Origin: a bacterium D16-34
GTDB lineage: Bacteria > Actinomycetota > Coriobacteriia > Coriobacteriales > Eggerthellaceae
Direction: 5' to 3'
Length of the DNA stretch: 64,000 nucleotides
NCBI GenBank assembly: GCA_003612515.1
Contig: RAZB01000007.1
Span: forward strand, 1-64,000
Shown here: positions 35,136 through 43,267 of the stretch, piece by piece
Numbering within the stretch: position 1 is the first letter of the stretch
Layout of the letters: each line of letters begins with the position of its first letter
Program-made: the position numbers and the translations under genes
Notes under the pieces: model-generated
Told to the model about the DNA's origin: nothing
The model's database searches: none
What the model saw: the letters and a program-made list of their open reading frames with translations, nothing else

Positions 35136-35363
35136 TCACCGCTTGTTGAGCAATTTGTCCAACTCCTCATACGAGTGCGCACCCGTTTTGCTATATATGC
35201 CCTGTACATGCGAACGAACCGTCGCGAGCGACACCACGAGTATTTCGCTGATTTCCTTGGGGCGCTTATCACGCGAAAGCAGCATCAAGATCTCCGATTC
35301 GCGCTCCGTCAGGCCGTACTCCTCTGCCACTTCTTCGCACCGTTTATCCAGTTCACGATTCAT
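35136..35363 (-). CDS. LuxR-type DNA-binding protein, separate half of a regulator
   Basis: The 75-aa product is just a LuxR/GerE helix-turn-helix with its leader: CEEVAEEYGLTERESEILMLLSRDKRPKEISEILVVSLATVRSHVQGIYSKTGAHSYEELDKLL. Its ATG overlaps the TGA of the upstream membrane gene as ATGA. In the intact regulator at 41.7 kb the same leader and HTH are the C terminus of one membrane protein, so this is either a natural two-piece system, a frameshift product, or a decayed gene. Confidence 0.8.
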   Translation of the reverse strand: MNRELDKRCEEVAEEYGLTERESEILMLLSRDKRPKEISEILVVSLATVRSHVQGIYSKTGAHSYEELDKLLNKR

Positions 35364-36667
35364 TTTGCGCGGGGATCTTCGTAAGGTATAAACCCCCAGA
35401 CGGTTTTTGCGTACTTCTCGGAGTTCATGTTAAAGGTCACCAGCGTCAGCAAACCAAACACGATCGCGCCAATCACGCTAAAAGTTGCTGCATCCAAAAC
35501 AACACTTTCATGAACCACCATACCGATCATATTGCCACAGAAAAATCCAATGCCTCGAATGAGAAAAGTACGTCCAAATACTTGAGCTGGCGAACTATTA
35601 ATAGTCCGAGCGATGGTATAGCTTGCGGTCACCAAAAGCATTTCGAAGTAATAAAGCGCCCATGCTTGCATAATGAGTGCTGGCAAAAACTCAGTTGTCG
35701 CAGTAAGAGGCCCCAAGAGCGCTGCAATAGTAACAACCGGTAACACGAAGCGGTAAAAACGATTCCAGATGCTTGCGACGTTCTGCACATCTGAAGGCCT
35801 CACCGTCAAAGCGTACAGCGCAAGCGCTGCCATAGCCCCAATAACAAACGTCACGACGCGAGCATACACACCCAAAGGCAAAGCGAGCGGGATAACGTGC
35901 ATAAACCCAAAGACAGTTGCATAGGCTCCCACTATGGCGAACAGTCGCACGTATACCGGAACAATATGGCGAATATCTCTTTCGTGAAGCGGCTGTGCGC
36001 GAATAGGCTGCTCATCAGCAATATATGCTTCGCGAAAAACCGTACTCTTGCGAAGTGCGCCCAAATAAAAGGCAGCAGCCCCAACGACTAACGCCAGATG
36101 CAACACCTCAGACACCCACAAAGGTGCACTCACCTCAAGCGTGCTAAAAACGCCTTGCACCAACGCGATCATGACTGCAAACACCAGCATAGTTGCCATG
36201 ATCATCTGCTTGGGAGAAAAGCATCTCACCACTTGAACGCAAATGGTGACGAAAAACGCGCTCAGGGAAGCTCCGATGATTTGCACCGCCATCATCGCCC
36301 ACCACAGCTCAGGGTGCTGCAAGGCAACATAAAAAGCAATCACGACAGCAAACTGAATGACGAAATACCCAACCCACCACAATCGATTGCCGGCGAACTG
36401 TTTCAGGCGACGCCAACTAAAAAGCGATGTAGTAAATCCAAAAATCAAGCCAATAGAATGAGCATTACACGAATAAGCACGGACATTGTGCAGATATTCA
36501 TCAATGTTGACATATCCAAGCCGCCAACTAGCAGATTCGTGAAGCACAAGCGAAGACGAAGCTATACAGACAAGCGCCAACAGCACTATAAGGGAACCGT
36601 GCGGAAAGAGGGACTGCGCCCCTTCGACACTCTTTTCATGTTGAGACTTTGCCTGCTTGACATTCAT
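35360..36667 (-). CDS. Polytopic membrane sensor half of LuxR-type regulator
   Basis: The 435-aa product has about 12 hydrophobic spans in the MFS-like layout of the Eggerthellaceae membrane-LuxR proteins, and ends in a short cytoplasmic KYAKTVWGFIPYEDPRAK just where the HTH would start. The DNA there reads GCA AAA TGA; a -1 slip on AAAA would give Ala-Lys-Met-Asn and fuse the two parts. ATG 36667 is chosen for its GGGGAGGAAGCGGAG ribosome site; the frame extends to 36727. It is divergent from the trihaem gene. Confidence 0.8.
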   Translation of the reverse strand: MNVKQAKSQHEKSVEGAQSLFPHGSLIVLLALVCIASSSLVLHESASWRLGYVNIDEYLHNVRAYSCNAHSIGLIFGFTTSLFSWRRLKQFAGNRLWWVGYFVIQFAVVIAFYVALQHPELWWAMMAVQIIGASLSAFFVTICVQVVRCFSPKQMIMATMLVFAVMIALVQGVFSTLEVSAPLWVSEVLHLALVVGAAAFYLGALRKSTVFREAYIADEQPIRAQPLHERDIRHIVPVYVRLFAIVGAYATVFGFMHVIPLALPLGVYARVVTFVIGAMAALALYALTVRPSDVQNVASIWNRFYRFVLPVVTIAALLGPLTATTEFLPALIMQAWALYYFEMLLVTASYTIARTINSSPAQVFGRTFLIRGIGFFCGNMIGMVVHESVVLDAATFSVIGAIVFGLLTLVTFNMNSEKYAKTVWGFIPYEDPRAK

Positions 36668-36978
36668 CTCCGCTTCCTCCCCTGCAACAATTTCAAACCG
36701 CAAACTTCGGTAGAATTTCTGCTTCACATCAGGCTACCACGCTTTAGTTGCAAGCGTTTCGATATTACACGCCCTCAACCTGGGGTTTTTCAAAATTCAT
36801 CAATAGTTGATGAGAGAAACGCCTCCTCGATTCAGTGATTCCACAACACTTGCTGATCACACGTTTGCTGCTGGTTTATAGACTCAACCCATGAACTTGC
36901 TTGCGATAACCACTTCGTTAAGACAACAAGCGAAACGCAAGTGAGACAAACCCGACCAACCAAGGAGAGGAGAGACAG
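36668..36978. promoter_or_regulatory. Divergent regulatory region
   Basis: These 311 bp separate the membrane-LuxR gene from the trihaem gene. A palindrome TCATCAA-TAG-TTGATGA (36797-36813) with perfect 7-bp arms is the best operator candidate. AAGGAGAGGAGAG is the ribosome site for the plus-strand gene. Confidence 0.5.
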
Positions 36979-38559
36979 ATGAAAGCTGTCAAAACGCAGA
37001 GCGTGTCGAGGGGACGCGTGCTGGCTATCATCGCAGCAAGCGTGCTCGCGCTGACGCTTATCTTGTGGGGATGTGCCCCCGCATCAAGCTCAGACGCCTC
37101 TACGCAAAAGAGCGGAAGCGCCGACACCGCCGCTGCCGCAGACGAAACGACTTCGGCTTCCATGTATCCAAAGTTTACTGATCGCACAGCAGGCTTATTC
37201 CCGGATACCTACTTCAACGAGAACTACCTCAACACCGGCAACCGCGGCTGCAACGCATGCCACGAGAATCTGTTCGACAAGATGGTCAACAAGAATGGGT
37301 ATACCCACATCTTGAGCTATGTTGGCTACGACAAAAATGGCACATACAAAGATTGCGAGCCGTGCCATCGTGGTCACATGACGCTCACCGGCCCTTATCT
37401 TGGCGATGCAATGCATGCAAGCCACTACAGCTCTGAAATGTTCTTAGAAGCTGACGGCAACTGCTGGAGCTGCCATGCGGTCAATTCAGATGGTGAAATG
37501 GGCGAATACCAATTTATGCTGTGGGAAGACTATTATGATCAGGCAGCTTTAGGTGGCTTCCCGTGGCTGGCTGACGATGAGTCAACGCGCGCATGGGTGG
37601 AGTCTCGCGGTTATGCTGGTGGCTATCTCACCGAAATGGCCATTGATACCGACCCGCAAATTGAGGTCACTTTCGCCCAGGATACCACCGATCCTGATGA
37701 CGTCTTCGTCGTTAATAACTGGGGTCCAGACGCCATTGATCTTGATGCAGTTTCTGCTGACGACAATCCGCTGACCATCACCGGCGTCAACAATCCACGC
37801 ACGTTCACGGTTGAAGAGATTCGCGCAATGCCGCAAGTTGAATTCACCGCACAGCAGTCATGCGCAACCAATGGCGAAGGCGGCGCTCTGATGGAAAACC
37901 TCCCGATGGCCGGCGTTCCGCTCAGCTATCTCGTTGAGCAATGCGGTGGTCTGGTGGAAGGTACTAATGCCATCAACGCTGCAGGCAACGATGGCTGGAC
38001 GGCATTCCCTCCCATGGACTTCCAGCTTGAGCTGCTCTATGAGGACACCTATGTTGTCACGCAAATGTATGGCGAAAACCTCACGGTCAACCAAGGCGCT
38101 CCGCTCATGCTAGTTCCCTGCGGCATGCCTGGCGCACAATGGGTAAAGCATCTCGGCACCATTGACTTTAAAGTTGCAGATCAGTTCATGGATGGTCCGA
38201 CCTATGCTGCATCAACCGCACCGTCACCGAAGATCAACGTTAATGGTATGTGGTTCCAAAACGATGGCATCACCGCTAAGGTTGGCGAGACCATCAACCT
38301 CACCGGAGCTTGCACCAGCTGGGCTAAGTTCGTTGGCGAGTTGGATACCATCCGCTTCAGCTTTGACATGGGTCAAAACTGGGTTGAGTACAAGGTAACC
38401 GACGAGATACCTGACTTCGACAAATATCAGTGGGTGAACTACTCAATGGATTGGACGCCAACAAAAGCTGGCAAATACCAGGTCAAGCTGGACGCTATCG
38501 ACACCGAAGGCAACCACATTACCAATCCAACCACCCTGTTTGTTACGGTAGAAGAATAA
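36979..38559 (+). CDS. Trihaem lipoprotein with molybdopterin-binding domain
   Basis: The 526-aa exported protein has a lipoprotein signal (lipobox LWGC, Cys32), a Ser/Asp/Ala linker and three haem motifs: CNACH (91), CEPCH (126) and CWSCH (162). A sulfite-oxidase-type molybdopterin domain follows (about 265-400; TFTVEEIRAMPQVEFTAQQ, then SCATN with candidate Mo-ligand Cys295, later LMLVPCGMPGAQWVKHLGTI). A C-terminal Ig-like domain (420-526) resembles the Mo-enzyme dimerisation domain. The substrate is unknown. It would exchange electrons through the haems at the outer membrane face, and needs the Ccm system. Confidence 0.85.
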   Translation: MKAVKTQSVSRGRVLAIIAASVLALTLILWGCAPASSSDASTQKSGSADTAAAADETTSASMYPKFTDRTAGLFPDTYFNENYLNTGNRGCNACHENLFDKMVNKNGYTHILSYVGYDKNGTYKDCEPCHRGHMTLTGPYLGDAMHASHYSSEMFLEADGNCWSCHAVNSDGEMGEYQFMLWEDYYDQAALGGFPWLADDESTRAWVESRGYAGGYLTEMAIDTDPQIEVTFAQDTTDPDDVFVVNNWGPDAIDLDAVSADDNPLTITGVNNPRTFTVEEIRAMPQVEFTAQQSCATNGEGGALMENLPMAGVPLSYLVEQCGGLVEGTNAINAAGNDGWTAFPPMDFQLELLYEDTYVVTQMYGENLTVNQGAPLMLVPCGMPGAQWVKHLGTIDFKVADQFMDGPTYAASTAPSPKINVNGMWFQNDGITAKVGETINLTGACTSWAKFVGELDTIRFSFDMGQNWVEYKVTDEIPDFDKYQWVNYSMDWTPTKAGKYQVKLDAIDTEGNHITNPTTLFVTVEE

Positions 38560-38568
38560 AGGAACGCG

Positions 38569-39069
38569 GTGATATTCATGAAAACACAAACGATTAAAAC
38601 CGCAGGTGCATTGCTTAGTGCTGCAGCCTTAATCTCCGGTGGCGCTGTCAGTGTTGCCGCTGCCGCCCCAGCTGCCCCTGCGCAGCAAGATACGCAAGCT
38701 ACAGTCGAGCTGGTCGATGTTGCAAGTGCCACTGTTGAAGAACGAGCAGTTGAAGGTACGTTTGGCTATAGCCAAGACGTCGTATCTTCCACAGAGCAGA
38801 TCTCTTGCATCTTCTGCAAAGCTGCTGCTACGCTTTGTGCTGGTCTACCACAATATTCGGCACAGTTGGTCGGCTCTCACGTAGTCGTGAGCGGCGACAA
38901 CGGTGTCAGCTTCGAGGCAAGCGTTGCCGATATGGCCGCTGACGAAGATGCGACCTCTTATGTTATGGCATGCGCTTGCGCTACCAACGCTGCTGGCGGC
39001 GGTGCTGTCGCAAACGCCGATGTCAGCGGTGTTTCACTGGCAAGTATCTTGGGCTACCTCGCAAGCTAG
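38569..39069 (+). CDS. Secreted mini-protein resembling a molybdopterin-domain fragment
   Basis: The 166-aa product has a signal peptide (residues about 4-33, Ala-rich cleavage region). The second half, SFEASVADMAADEDATSYVMACACATNAAGGG.. and DVSGVSLASILGY, aligns by eye with VEEIRAMPQVEFTAQQSCATNGEGGA..PMAGVPLSYLVEQ of the gene before it, including the CATN cysteine. It lacks the rest of that domain. Three more cysteines (80, 83, 90) form ISCIFCKAAATLC. The GTG start is chosen because AAAGGA lies 5 nt upstream; ATG 38578 is the alternative. It is 9 bp after the trihaem gene, so one transcript. Confidence 0.7.
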   Translation: MIFMKTQTIKTAGALLSAAALISGGAVSVAAAAPAAPAQQDTQATVELVDVASATVEERAVEGTFGYSQDVVSSTEQISCIFCKAAATLCAGLPQYSAQLVGSHVVVSGDNGVSFEASVADMAADEDATSYVMACACATNAAGGGAVANADVSGVSLASILGYLAS

Positions 39070-39114
39070 CGTGTCTGCTTAGCAGTGCTTCTGCTTAGCA
39101 AGCCCTCTTTTGTA

Positions 39115-39147
39115 TGCCTCCGCGCCATGTGTGCGGGGGCATTTTGC
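39115..39147 (+). terminator. Terminator after the mini-protein gene
   Basis: TGCCTCCGC pairs with GCGGGGGCA (one G-T pair) and is followed by TTTTGC, about 45 bp after the stop. Confidence 0.65.
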
Positions 39148-39189
39148 TGTGTATAGCTTGTGAGCCGCAGCGCCTCGCCCGACCCGTTC

Positions 39190-39286
39190 GGCTTGCGCGC
39201 GGCTGCGCCAGTCCCACACGGCTTGCGCACGGCTTGCGCGCGGCTGCGCCTTGCCTGACCCGCAGGGCTTGCGCGTGGCTGCACCA
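39190..39286. repeat. GC-rich degenerate minisatellite
   Basis: Copies of GGCTTGCGCGCGGCTGCGCC start at 39190, 39231 and (degenerate) 39266, with a short copy at 39220. Base content is far above the surroundings. Confidence 0.7.
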
Positions 39287-39370
39287 GCCCCGCCGAAAGT
39301 GCCGATTTGCATAATGCCTGTTCACAGAGTTGACGTAAAATTTCGCGAGAATTGACACTCACTTTTTTCA

Positions 39371-39404
39371 AGGTTTTGGCTGGAAATTGCCCCTTGTCGG
39401 GGAA
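39371..39404 (+). repeat. Dispersed repeat copy A
   Basis: GGTTTTGGC, A-rich stretch, then GCCCCTTGTCGGGGAA. It forms a long inverted repeat with copy C. Confidence 0.65.
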
Positions 39405-39414
39405 TCTGGGAGCA

Positions 39415-39446
39415 AAATGGCTTAAAAAGTGCTCTCGTCGGTGATT
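39415..39446 (+). repeat. Dispersed repeat copy B
   Basis: ATGGCTTAAAAAGTGC then TCTCGTCGGTGATTT, same orientation as copy A. Confidence 0.65.
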
Positions 39447-39465
39447 TCGACCCCCAAAAACAGGC

Positions 39466-39503
39466 GATTTTCCCCGACAAGGGCACTTTTTAAGCCACAA
39501 CCT
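39466..39503 (-). repeat. Dispersed repeat copy C
   Basis: Inverted relative to A and B; the minus strand reads GGCTTAAAAAGTGCCC then TTGTCGGGGAAAAT. Pairs with copies A and B over about 16-25 bp. Confidence 0.65.
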
Positions 39504-39837
39504 CCAAAAAAGCTTGCAAAAACCTGCGAACCTCACGTAGCTCAATCACCTAGCCCACAACCGTCCTGCCGGTGATGCCTGCCGCACTGCTTGCTAAAAC
39601 TCGCGTATTCCACCTCGTTCGCAACAAAAAACCAATCTGCGCGGGTAATCTGCACAGAAACTAAAGCTCGCAAGAAAACGTGGTGCATATACAAAGAAAA
39701 CTCTCGCAGACACTATTGATCTGGGCAAACACAAAATACCCCAATGAGGGTGACGCACGTTTTTCCCTCGCAAACTACTATGACGCCACCTCGCCAATGA
39801 AGGCGCTGAGAAAACCCACATTCTTTAGGAGGGAAAA

Positions 39838-41589
39838 ATGGCAGAAGGAATTTCACGTCGTAACTTTTTGTCGGGTGCAGCATTAGCGGCTGGCGCAGCA
39901 GCAGTAGCTGGCCTGTCAGGATGCGCTCCTCAATCACCTCAAGACGCTATGGCTAAGACAGGTGCTGCTGTAGATGAGGGCGGCATGGCAGTTGTTGGCA
40001 AGACGCCAGCTTGGCTTGGAGAGGCTCCCGAGATTGCCGCAGAAGATATCATTGATACCCGCGACACTCAGCTGTTGATCGTAGGCGCGGGCAACGCAGG
40101 TCTTGCCGCTGCGGTAACTGCACAAGATCTGGGTCTTGATTTCTTGCTCGCCGAAAAAGCTGGCACCGTTTCCACCACACGTAGCTGGTATGGCGCTATC
40201 AACGTTCCCGAATGCGCCGAAGCAGGCAAGTCTGTCGATACCATCAAGCTGAACAACGTTTTGCGCCAAGCTTTCTGGGGCAAAAACGATATGCGCACCA
40301 CAAAAACCTGGCTCAACGAATCTGCTGAGATGCATGAGTGGGTTAAAAATATCATGGATCAATACGGTTTTGCAGTGAACTTCGATGCTGATCAGGGCGA
40401 AGGCCGCGGCGGCGTAGGCATCGATATGTATGTGCCTCCGATTCAGGTAAATTACAATCCGCGCGAAGACTGCCCCGAGGAAAACAAGGAGCTTTCTCGC
40501 AACCAAATCTTTGAGGACGTGCTTAACAAGCAAGGCAACGAGGTTCTCTATGGATATGACCTCGCAAAACTTTTGACCGACGAAAGTGGTGCGGTAACGG
40601 GTGCAATCTTTGAGACGCGCGAAGGATTTGTGCAGATCAACGCCGAAAATGTCATGCTTACAACCGGTGGCTATGCAGCAAATCCTGACATGATGGACGG
40701 CATCAACCCCATTTTGTCACGCTGCCTGACCGCCTCAGACTGGGAGCCAAGCAACACCGGCATGGGCATCAAAGCTGGTCTTTGGGCAGGCGCTATGAAA
40801 GATCCCGGCGCTGCAGCTTTCGTCTTTGACCGCGGCGCTGTTACTCCAGGCACAAAGGCTGGTTGGACCGAAGAAAGTGTCGCGGCAGGTGAGCCCATGC
40901 TGCCAACCGCTGGCCAGTTCAACCCTGGCTCTCAACCGTTCTTGAAAATGAATACACATGGCGAACGCTTCACCAACGAATCGGGCAATTATGACTGGCT
41001 GCCGTATGCTGCGGCTTCACAGCCAGGCGGCGTATACCTTGAAGTTTGGGACGCAAACTTTGCAAGCGACGTTGAGCGCTTCCATAGTCTTGGTTGCGCG
41101 AGCCTCACCAATTTGATTGTCAACACGCTTGGTGCTGGCACGGATGGCTTTTTGCAAGAATGGATCGATAAGGGTATCGTCATCAAGGCGGATACGCTCG
41201 AAGAGCTCGCCGACGGGCTGCTCCTTGAGGGAGATCACAAGAAGAACTTCTTGGCATCTATCGAACGCTACAACGAGCTTTACGACAAGGGCGAAGACGA
41301 GGACTTCGGCAAAGAGCCCTACCTTCTGTCAGAAATTCGCACTGCGCCGTTTTATGGAGTAACCTTAGGCGGCACGTTGCTTGATACCTCCGACGGATTG
41401 CGCATCAATGCTGACGGACAGGTTCTCAAGACCGACGGCGATGTTCTTCCCGGCCTTTATGCTGCAGGTAATTGCGCAGGTTCGCTGTTTGCTGATGGCT
41501 ATTACAACCTCACTCATGGCATGGCTTGCGGCCGTCTGTTGACCTTTGCCCGTCATGGCGTACGTCACATCGCAGGAGATCTCGGCTAA
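39838..41589 (+). CDS. Tat-exported FAD reductase, fumarate-reductase type
   Basis: The 583-aa protein starts with a twin-arginine signal (SRRNFLSGAALAAG) that ends in a lipobox-like LSGC (Cys29). The FAD-binding LLIVGAGNAGLAAAVTAQDLG lies at about 78-98. The C-terminal AGNCAGSLFADGYYNLTHGMACG completes the flavin site, and HGERFTNESGNYDW is the family's catalytic-domain block. It belongs to the large FAD_binding_2 reductase family that Eggerthellaceae use with NrfH-type cytochromes to respire organic acceptors; which acceptor is unknown. AGGAGG precedes the ATG. There is no FMN_bind domain. Confidence 0.88.
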   Translation: MAEGISRRNFLSGAALAAGAAAVAGLSGCAPQSPQDAMAKTGAAVDEGGMAVVGKTPAWLGEAPEIAAEDIIDTRDTQLLIVGAGNAGLAAAVTAQDLGLDFLLAEKAGTVSTTRSWYGAINVPECAEAGKSVDTIKLNNVLRQAFWGKNDMRTTKTWLNESAEMHEWVKNIMDQYGFAVNFDADQGEGRGGVGIDMYVPPIQVNYNPREDCPEENKELSRNQIFEDVLNKQGNEVLYGYDLAKLLTDESGAVTGAIFETREGFVQINAENVMLTTGGYAANPDMMDGINPILSRCLTASDWEPSNTGMGIKAGLWAGAMKDPGAAAFVFDRGAVTPGTKAGWTEESVAAGEPMLPTAGQFNPGSQPFLKMNTHGERFTNESGNYDWLPYAAASQPGGVYLEVWDANFASDVERFHSLGCASLTNLIVNTLGAGTDGFLQEWIDKGIVIKADTLEELADGLLLEGDHKKNFLASIERYNELYDKGEDEDFGKEPYLLSEIRTAPFYGVTLGGTLLDTSDGLRINADGQVLKTDGDVLPGLYAAGNCAGSLFADGYYNLTHGMACGRLLTFARHGVRHIAGDLG

Positions 41590-41621
41590 ACAACTCATTA
41601 CATACTCAAATCCCTCCTCTG

Positions 41622-41648
41622 GGGACGGCATCGCAGTGGTGCCGTCCC
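41622..41648 (+). terminator. Hairpin after the flavoprotein gene
   Basis: A perfect 9-bp stem GGGACGGCA/TGCCGTCCC with a 9-nt loop, but only a short T-containing tail (TGTCTGCTTG). Confidence 0.55.
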
Positions 41649-41746
41649 TGTCTGCTTGTTAGAAGAAACTGGTTATGGGCATGTCGTACACCTTAAAAAG
41701 CAGGCAGCGTATAATAAAAAGAGAGGGATATAAAAGGGGAATTTCT

Positions 41747-43267
41747 ATGAGGATAACTAGCAGCTGGATAGCAATTTGTATTGCAGGCATAGCCAATACC
41801 TCCTGCAACAAGGTGCTCAATTCAGACATCATAGCGCCTTTATCCATGACAGTACCCATCTGGCGTGATCTCATTTTTGCAGCCACAAACATAGCTCCCT
41901 ACCTGGTAATTTTATGGGCGCTCCAAAAATCCTTTTTCCCAAAGGGCGAATCTTTCCTTACGAAAAGCTCTGTTGTGGCAATTTGTGCAGGCGCGCTTTG
42001 CGTTATTACCTACCTCACCTCATCAACCACTTCGATACTTTGTATAGGTTTTGCTCTTTGGGAGCTTGGTGGTTTTTGGGTTTATGTTCTTTATATACTA
42101 GCGCTTTGCCAACTCCCTAACGCAAAAAGCGCAGCGATATGCGTGAGCGTGTCAAGCGTATTTGGCATACTCGGACAAGGCATCTTGGTGGCATGCCCAC
42201 AACAGATGCGCATAGTAATTGGAGTTGTGCTCCTGTTAACCACACTTGTACTCTCGCGACCCTTAGCCCGACAAAATTTGGATCTGTTAAACCATACAAA
42301 AGATATCGAAGCGGTAGAGTTTTCCAACCCGTTTTCTTTTATCAGCCCACTAAACCCAGCTTTCTGGTGCCTCTTCGTTTTCAATCTCGTTTTTGGCATT
42401 GCGCTTTCGCTGAATTGCGTAAGTGGCATTCCCGTTGACACTTCCTTGGTGTCCGCTGGTGTCGCACTGTGTGTGCTGGTATATCTTGCGTGGCCAAACA
42501 GGCTCGAAAACCATGTGGACCCGCTCGCTTGTGCTGCAGCGTTTTTAGTGGTTGCAGGCTTATTATGCGCGGTGATTTCGCTCTTTTTGCCTTTGGGCAA
42601 TACGACAAACTACATCATCCGCGCAGGTGATATTTGTTTTGTGATCATCCGCTTCTTAGTGGTGTTTGGCATAGGCATACGAAATCGCTTAGGAGCGCTT
42701 CGCGTAATTGCATGGTCTGCAGTATTTACGAGCCTCGGCACGCTTGTCGGCACCTATTCAGGACATGTCATCAATGGCCTCATTGGAGTAAATGATGTGT
42801 TAGCCTGCAGTTTTCTGTGCTTTATGCTGCTTTCGTTTGTTGCTGCCTCCTTCGTGTGGTTCTCGCATTTCAGCTTCCGTGCGGTAATCTTTGGAGTGGA
42901 ACCTCTAAGCCACACCCAGCCAATAGTTATGCCAGCAGAACCGGCACCCACAGAAAAGACGCTCGATGAGTGCTGTGACGAACTTGGAGACGAATACGGC
43001 TTAACCAAGCGCGAGGTTGAAATATGCGCGCTGCTTGCTAAAGGACGCAACGGACGCGCCATAAGCGAGCAGTGTTATCTTTCATACAACACCGTCAAAA
43101 CGCATGTGAAGCATATCTATATGAAGCTTGATGTGCACTCTCAGCAAGACCTCATTGATTTGGTTGAGGATATGATTGCCAGCGCGCCCCTATCGAAAAA
43201 TGAGCAGACAGACGAAACGCAAACCACTTCAACAACTAGCTGCGAGCATATAGCACGCGAAGCTTAA
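41747..43267 (+). CDS. Membrane-bound LuxR-family regulator
   Basis: The 506-aa product has about 12 hydrophobic spans (residues about 5-400), a linker, and a C-terminal LuxR/GerE HTH: GLTKREVEICALLAKGRNGRAISEQCYLSYNTVKTHVKHIYMKLDVHSQQDLIDLVEDM. It is the intact counterpart of the split pair at 35.1-36.7 kb. By position it probably senses a signal for the flavoprotein gene upstream. ATG 41747 is preferred, with GGGGA 7 nt upstream; the frame opens at 41675. Its last 32 bp overlap the convergent phosphatase gene. Confidence 0.88.
   Translation: MRITSSWIAICIAGIANTSCNKVLNSDIIAPLSMTVPIWRDLIFAATNIAPYLVILWALQKSFFPKGESFLTKSSVVAICAGALCVITYLTSSTTSILCIGFALWELGGFWVYVLYILALCQLPNAKSAAICVSVSSVFGILGQGILVACPQQMRIVIGVVLLLTTLVLSRPLARQNLDLLNHTKDIEAVEFSNPFSFISPLNPAFWCLFVFNLVFGIALSLNCVSGIPVDTSLVSAGVALCVLVYLAWPNRLENHVDPLACAAAFLVVAGLLCAVISLFLPLGNTTNYIIRAGDICFVIIRFLVVFGIGIRNRLGALRVIAWSAVFTSLGTLVGTYSGHVINGLIGVNDVLACSFLCFMLLSFVAASFVWFSHFSFRAVIFGVEPLSHTQPIVMPAEPAPTEKTLDECCDELGDEYGLTKREVEICALLAKGRNGRAISEQCYLSYNTVKTHVKHIYMKLDVHSQQDLIDLVEDMIASAPLSKNEQTDETQTTSTTSCEHIAREA

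Larger units (their letters stand above)
39070..39837. other. Repeat-rich non-coding spacer
   Basis: This 768-bp spacer holds a terminator, a GC-rich minisatellite, three copies of the dispersed repeat and then a promoter region of about 300 bp before the flavoprotein gene. Long open frames here on the minus strand translate to Arg/Ala/Gln-rich repeat sequence and are not called. Confidence 0.7.

Noticed and set aside
39066-39545. 159-aa minus-strand open frame
   Set aside because: It runs through the minisatellite and the dispersed repeats, gives Arg/Ala/Gln-rich sequence and has no ribosome site.
43236-43267. Frameshift or annotation error at the overlapping ends
   Set aside because: Both convergent reading frames are well supported; a 32-bp tail overlap is acceptable.
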